Below, in pieces: positions 52,780 through 55,216 of a stretch of 55,216 nt of DNA. Under the pieces are notes generated by a model. That model saw nothing but the letters and a program-made list of their open reading frames with translations, did no database searches and was not told the DNA's origin. The position numbers and the translations under genes were made by a program. This stretch comes from an uncultured Clostridia bacterium (GTDB lineage Bacteria > Bacillota > Clostridia > Christensenellales > Borkfalkiaceae), in assembly GCA_947627565.1 (NCBI GenBank), contig CANQWO010000010.1, positions 1 to 55,216 of the forward strand, in the 5' to 3' direction. Every line of letters begins with the position of its first letter. The stretch's first letter is position 1.

Positions 52780-53214
52780 ATTGCAACTCCTTTCCCTGCT
52801 CTCCGCAAGGTAATTTTCCAAAATATATGCCGCGGCCAGCGAATCGACGGACTTCTTCTTTTTGTCCTTCTTCACGCTGACGCCGAGGAAATTGAGATCG
52901 GCGCGGGCGGCGCGCGTCGTATTGCGCTCATCGACGAACTCGACGGGGATCTTGAGGCATGCCCTGAGTTTTTCGACAAAGCGGCGCGTCTTTTCCGCCT
53001 GGATGCCCTCCGACCCGTCGGCATGGAGCGGCAGGCCGCAGACTACGCGCGCGGCGCCCTTTTCCATGACCAATTTTGCGACGGCTTCGACGTCCTCCGC
53101 CCATTTCCCGCTGCGGAAAAAGGTATCCGAAGGCACGGCGTACTGCCCGAACGGATCGGTGACGGCGACCCCGATGCGGCGGTCTCCGATATCCAATGCA
53201 ACGACCTGCTCCAT
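52429..53214 (-). CDS. ruvX: RuvX (YqgF) Holliday junction resolvase fused in frame to DUF1292
   Basis: 261 codons without interruption. Residues 1-145 are RuvX/YqgF: VVALDIGDRRIGVAVTDPFG, GLPLHADGSEG, FVDERNTTRAA and SVDSLAAAYILENYL, with the catalytic acids intact. From residue 146 the frame continues straight into a DUF1292 (YrzB-like) protein: NIVELVDDEGNTFRYEHLM, then an acidic tail. In other Bacillota these are separate adjacent genes. Here no stop separates them, yet an internal ATG at 52779 has its own AAAGGAG site. The ATG at 53214 is 7 bases after a -10 box. Confidence 0.85.
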   Translation of the reverse strand: MEQVVALDIGDRRIGVAVTDPFGQYAVPSDTFFRSGKWAEDVEAVAKLVMEKGAARVVCGLPLHADGSEGIQAEKTRRFVEKLRACLKIPVEFVDERNTTRAARADLNFLGVSVKKDKKKKSVDSLAAAYILENYLAESRERSCNMKEDREEYEEEDNIVELVDDEGNTFRYEHLMTFEYKNEWYVALTPEKAAEEAPEDESEEDEGDEVAIYHLVGGEDDEQLEPIEDDALLDEVFAEFCNQYDDFEDADEAAALEPDEE

Positions 53215-53221
53215 GCCTTTC

Positions 53222-53250
53222 AGTATACCACATTTCGCGGGCGTTGGCAA
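53222..53250 (-). promoter_or_regulatory. ruvX promoter, probably leaderless
   Basis: Minus strand: -35 TTGCCA (53250-53245), 17-base spacer, -10 TATACT (53227-53222), then GAAAGGC and the ATG at 53214. GAAAGG is too close to the ATG to work as a ribosome binding site. Confidence 0.65.
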
Positions 53251-53285
53251 ACGATTTGCGCGGCTTCTCCCAAATGAAAAGAAAA

Positions 53286-53313
53286 GATCACAAAACCGAG
53301 GCTTTGTGACCTT
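53286..53313 (-). terminator. terminator of the small membrane protein gene
   Basis: Minus strand GGTCACAAAGCC and GGTTTTGTGATC pair over 12 positions (two wobble), followed by TTTTCTTTTC. It lies just past the stop at 53319. Confidence 0.8.
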
Positions 53314-53318
53314 CCCTC

Positions 53319-53543
53319 TTACTTCTTGCTCTTTTTCTCGGTCTTTTCCGTCTGATCGCCCGATTGTTCGCAGCGATCGCCCTTTTCACAGGCTTTGAGC
53401 CGCTCATCCATCATTTCGTCTACCTTTTGCATGATTTCGGCCTGACTCTTTTTGACGAGCGAACGCGCCTTGTAGCTATTGGCGACGAGGAGAGCCCCGC
53501 CGACCATGCCGAGCACGACACCGAGACAAAATAATTTTTCCAT
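53319..53543 (-). CDS. small membrane-anchored helical protein
   Basis: 74 residues. An N-terminal membrane helix (about 4-22, FCLGVVLGMVGGALLVAN) is followed by a charged helix (KKSQAEIMQKVDEMMDERLK) and a Lys/Glu-rich tail (ending KTEKKSKK). The ATG at 53543 has GGAGGACGGT. The layout is like YtxH-type small envelope proteins, but no family is claimed. Confidence 0.7.
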   Translation of the reverse strand: MEKLFCLGVVLGMVGGALLVANSYKARSLVKKSQAEIMQKVDEMMDERLKACEKGDRCEQSGDQTEKTEKKSKK

Positions 53544-53616
53544 ACCGTCCTCCGACATGAATAGTTTGTGAAGCCATGCGCCGCGTATGCATTCATGCCC
53601 TTGGAACATTTTGGAA

Positions 53617-54183
53617 TCATTTCTCGCGCTTCAGCCGCTCGATCTCGGCGCGGAGCCGCGCATTTTCCTGCTTGAGATCCTCCGCGATGCGGGCGTAGAG
53701 CGCGTCGATCTCCCGCTCCAATCTGCGCTGCAGGAAGGGGTTGACCGCGGACATGCCTGCCGCGTTTGCCGCCTTCTCCACGCGCTCCGGCTGTTTTTTC
53801 AGGAGATTCCGATACTTATTCTGCATGCGAAGCATGAGCTTTTCGTCGCCGCCCGAGGCCTCCATGATGCTGCGGCGGACGGACAGCCCGCGCTTCTTCC
53901 CATCGATCACCTTCTCGAGAAGTTCGTCCGTCTCCTTCTCCGTAAACGGCTTGATGACCCCCGCGGAGAGGCCCTTCCCTTCGAGGATGCGCCGGACGCG
54001 CGCGTCGTCCTGCCGCTTCAAAAATGCGTAGTAATAGTTGCGCACGCTTCCCTTGGCACGGCTGTGTTCCTTCCCGTATGTCTCGAAGAGATAGGAGAGC
54101 GTCTTGCCCGCGTTCTTCCCCGTGTAGATGTACTCGATGAGGCCGATGGCCTCCTCTTCCGTATAGCCGTTGATCTTATTCAT
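53617..54183 (-). CDS. possible DNA-binding protein with C-terminal coiled coil
   Basis: 188 residues, family not certain. Residues 1-60 (YTEEEAIGLIEYIYTGKNAG, then GSVRNYYYAFLKR) look like a helical Myb/RsfA-type DNA-binding segment. Residues about 150-188 form a coiled coil with heptad leucines (LYARIAEDLKQENARLRAEI). The ATG at 54183 gives ideal spacing from GAGGTG; the ATG three bases earlier is too close. Residues 85-130 contain a basic GLSVRRSIMEA helix. Confidence 0.55.
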   Translation of the reverse strand: MNKINGYTEEEAIGLIEYIYTGKNAGKTLSYLFETYGKEHSRAKGSVRNYYYAFLKRQDDARVRRILEGKGLSAGVIKPFTEKETDELLEKVIDGKKRGLSVRRSIMEASGGDEKLMLRMQNKYRNLLKKQPERVEKAANAAGMSAVNPFLQRRLEREIDALYARIAEDLKQENARLRAEIERLKREK

Positions 54184-54244
54184 CATAACCACCTCGGGAG
54201 AATTATTGACATAATTTTGTCGCGTTATACATTTCTTATACTGT

Positions 54245-55129
54245 ATGCGAGTATATTTTTTATCCGAACTTCCGTGCATGCTCTCGGTGGGCGGCCTCAT
54301 GCTCGGCCATGTCGACGGCCATGAGCGCACCGCCGAACTCGACCCCGCCGATTCCCTGCTCCTCGAATTTTTCACGCCGGGGCACAGGACCGTCCGATTC
54401 TTCTTCGACGAGGCCTTCCTCCTCGACCCGCCCGCGCATGTGGACCTCTATTATACGCGCAGCGGCGTCGCGCTCGCGCTCTCGGGCGTCCCCGAGGAAG
54501 ACGGCAGCCTCAAACTCATCCGGCAGGAACGCATCGGCGGGACCCTCCTCACCCTCTACAAACAGGGCAGTCTGCAGCTCTCGCTCGAAAACGAGACCGG
54601 GTTTCATCTCGTCGATCTCCCCCCTTCGCTGGAGGGAGCCGGCTTCGCCGCCGCGGGCGACGGATTCGTCGTATTCTCCGACGTCGCGTTCTGCCTTCTC
54701 GGCCATGATGGCACGGTCGTGACCATTTCCGAGGGTACCGTGTCCGAAACAGGGGTGCGCGTAACGGCCGAAGTCCCCTTCCACGACAGCCTGCGGCACA
54801 CCGCGCTCTGCACCTATGAAAACGGGAAACTGACCGACTGCCGCATCCGCACGGGCATGACGCCGACCGCCGCGACCTATGCCCTCGCGCTCTTCGAATG
54901 CGCGCTCATCGGCGCCGATCCCACACCCTATCTGCATGAAAATCTTCTCGCCAAGGCCGGCGCGCTCCGGGAATTTTTGGGGGACTATACCTCCGTCGTG
55001 CTCACGCAGACGCCCGAGGAGGTCGGGCTCGTCTATGCGCGCAAGCCCCATGTCTATGAGGTCCGCTACTTCCGCGTGACGCTCGAGGAAAACGGCAAGA
55101 TCTCCAACATCCTTCCGCTCGAATCGTGA
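54245..55129 (+). CDS. unknown protein, 294 residues
   Basis: No family recognised. It is soluble and beta-rich in its first 200 residues (DGSLKLIRQERIGGTLLTLY, a FVVFSDVAFCLLGHDG turn and so on), then helical (TYALALFECALIGADPTPYL). It starts MRVYFLSELPCML with no Shine-Dalgarno sequence and an AT-rich promoter-like region upstream (TTGACA at 54208, several TATAC). It diverges from the coiled-coil gene by 61 bases. It ends before a strong terminator. Confidence 0.7.
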   Translation: MRVYFLSELPCMLSVGGLMLGHVDGHERTAELDPADSLLLEFFTPGHRTVRFFFDEAFLLDPPAHVDLYYTRSGVALALSGVPEEDGSLKLIRQERIGGTLLTLYKQGSLQLSLENETGFHLVDLPPSLEGAGFAAAGDGFVVFSDVAFCLLGHDGTVVTISEGTVSETGVRVTAEVPFHDSLRHTALCTYENGKLTDCRIRTGMTPTAATYALALFECALIGADPTPYLHENLLAKAGALREFLGDYTSVVLTQTPEEVGLVYARKPHVYEVRYFRVTLEENGKISNILPLES

Positions 55130-55148
55130 TCCGCGCAATAGTAAATAT

Positions 55149-55178
55149 CCCCCACTAAAGTGGGGGCTTTTATTTTCG
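55149..55178 (+). terminator. terminator of the 54245 gene
   Basis: CCCCCAC-TAAA-GTGGGGG is followed by CTTTTATTTT on the plus strand, 20 bases past the stop. Confidence 0.8.
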
Positions 55179-55216
55179 CCCTAAAGGGCATGAATACCAG
55201 CCGGTGCTCAAGCACC
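55179..55216. repeat. consecutive palindromes at the window end
   Basis: GCCCT-AA-AGGGC and, ending the window, GGTGCT-CA-AGCACC. The closely spaced hairpins with the preceding terminator look like the subterminal hairpins of IS200/IS605-type elements. The element, if any, lies outside the window. Confidence 0.35.

Noticed and set aside
1-55216. tRNA, rRNA and CRISPR arrays
   Set aside because: I read both strands for cloverleaf arms, conserved rRNA segments and regularly spaced repeats and saw none. The dispersed CGGACATGG copies are irregularly spaced and have no spacers.

Overview
The window looks like a chromosomal segment of a Gram-positive bacterium of the Bacillota, probably an uncultured gut Clostridia lineage. 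The evidence is SigA-type promoters (TTGACA/TATAAT, 17-bp spacers), strong AGGAGG ribosome binding sites, an FMN riboswitch before a RibU-type ECF transporter subunit, a comM-dprA-topA-trmFO-hslV-hslU gene order close to that of Bacillus subtilis, zinc-type S14, HTH/DUF6442 and RsiW-like regulatory modules, lipoproteins, and no outer-membrane genes. Base composition is GC-rich. Placement below class level is a guess. I saw no tRNA, rRNA, CRISPR array or transposase gene.

Layout. 1-8033: the S10/spc ribosomal protein operon on the minus strand (rpsJ to rplF, rplF cut by the window edge), with a promoter, a structured leader and an unusual repeat-bearing spacer between rpsJ and rplC. 8138-11898: a duplicated membrane protein with an XRE regulator, the orphan pair GGGtGRT protein plus NifU-like scaffold, and a 59-residue small protein. 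12150-17074: yhbY, an unknown gene and obgE, divergent from a DUF6442/HTH pair and a YugP peptidase. 17109-26289: ddl, a membrane-anchored murF, a hydrolase, rimI-tsaB-tsaE (tRNA t6A and S18 acetylation), a MgtE magnesium channel with a small leader ORF, riboswitch-controlled ribU, and glyA. 26416-34068: an M48 peptidase, an ECF sigma / anti-sigma / VWA lipoprotein stress module, trxA, hisS and a Sel1 protein. 34069-44775: hslVU, trmFO, topA, dprA, comM, a GT-C-like membrane protein and rplS. 45011-51641: vanW, a PHP phosphoesterase and recF diverging from dnaA-mnmG, which suggests a rearranged origin neighbourhood. 51775-55216: queH, a ruvX-DUF1292 in-frame fusion, small unknown genes, and palindromes at the window end that may start a mobile element.

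Most notable observations. (1) A dispersed 9-11 bp motif, CGGACATGG extended to ACCCATGTCCG or TACCATGTCCG, occurs at least 17 times, in several reading frames and in non-coding DNA. Its polarity follows the inferred replication direction on either side of dnaA. (2) DnaA lacks the usual GGRDHTTV base-contact signature and no canonical DnaA-box cluster is visible. (3) Four genes (obgE, tsaE, ruvX and an M48 peptidase) have a -10 box 6-7 nt before the ATG and no Shine-Dalgarno sequence, which points to leaderless mRNAs. (4) ruvX has no stop codon and reads in frame into DUF1292, which keeps its own ribosome binding site.
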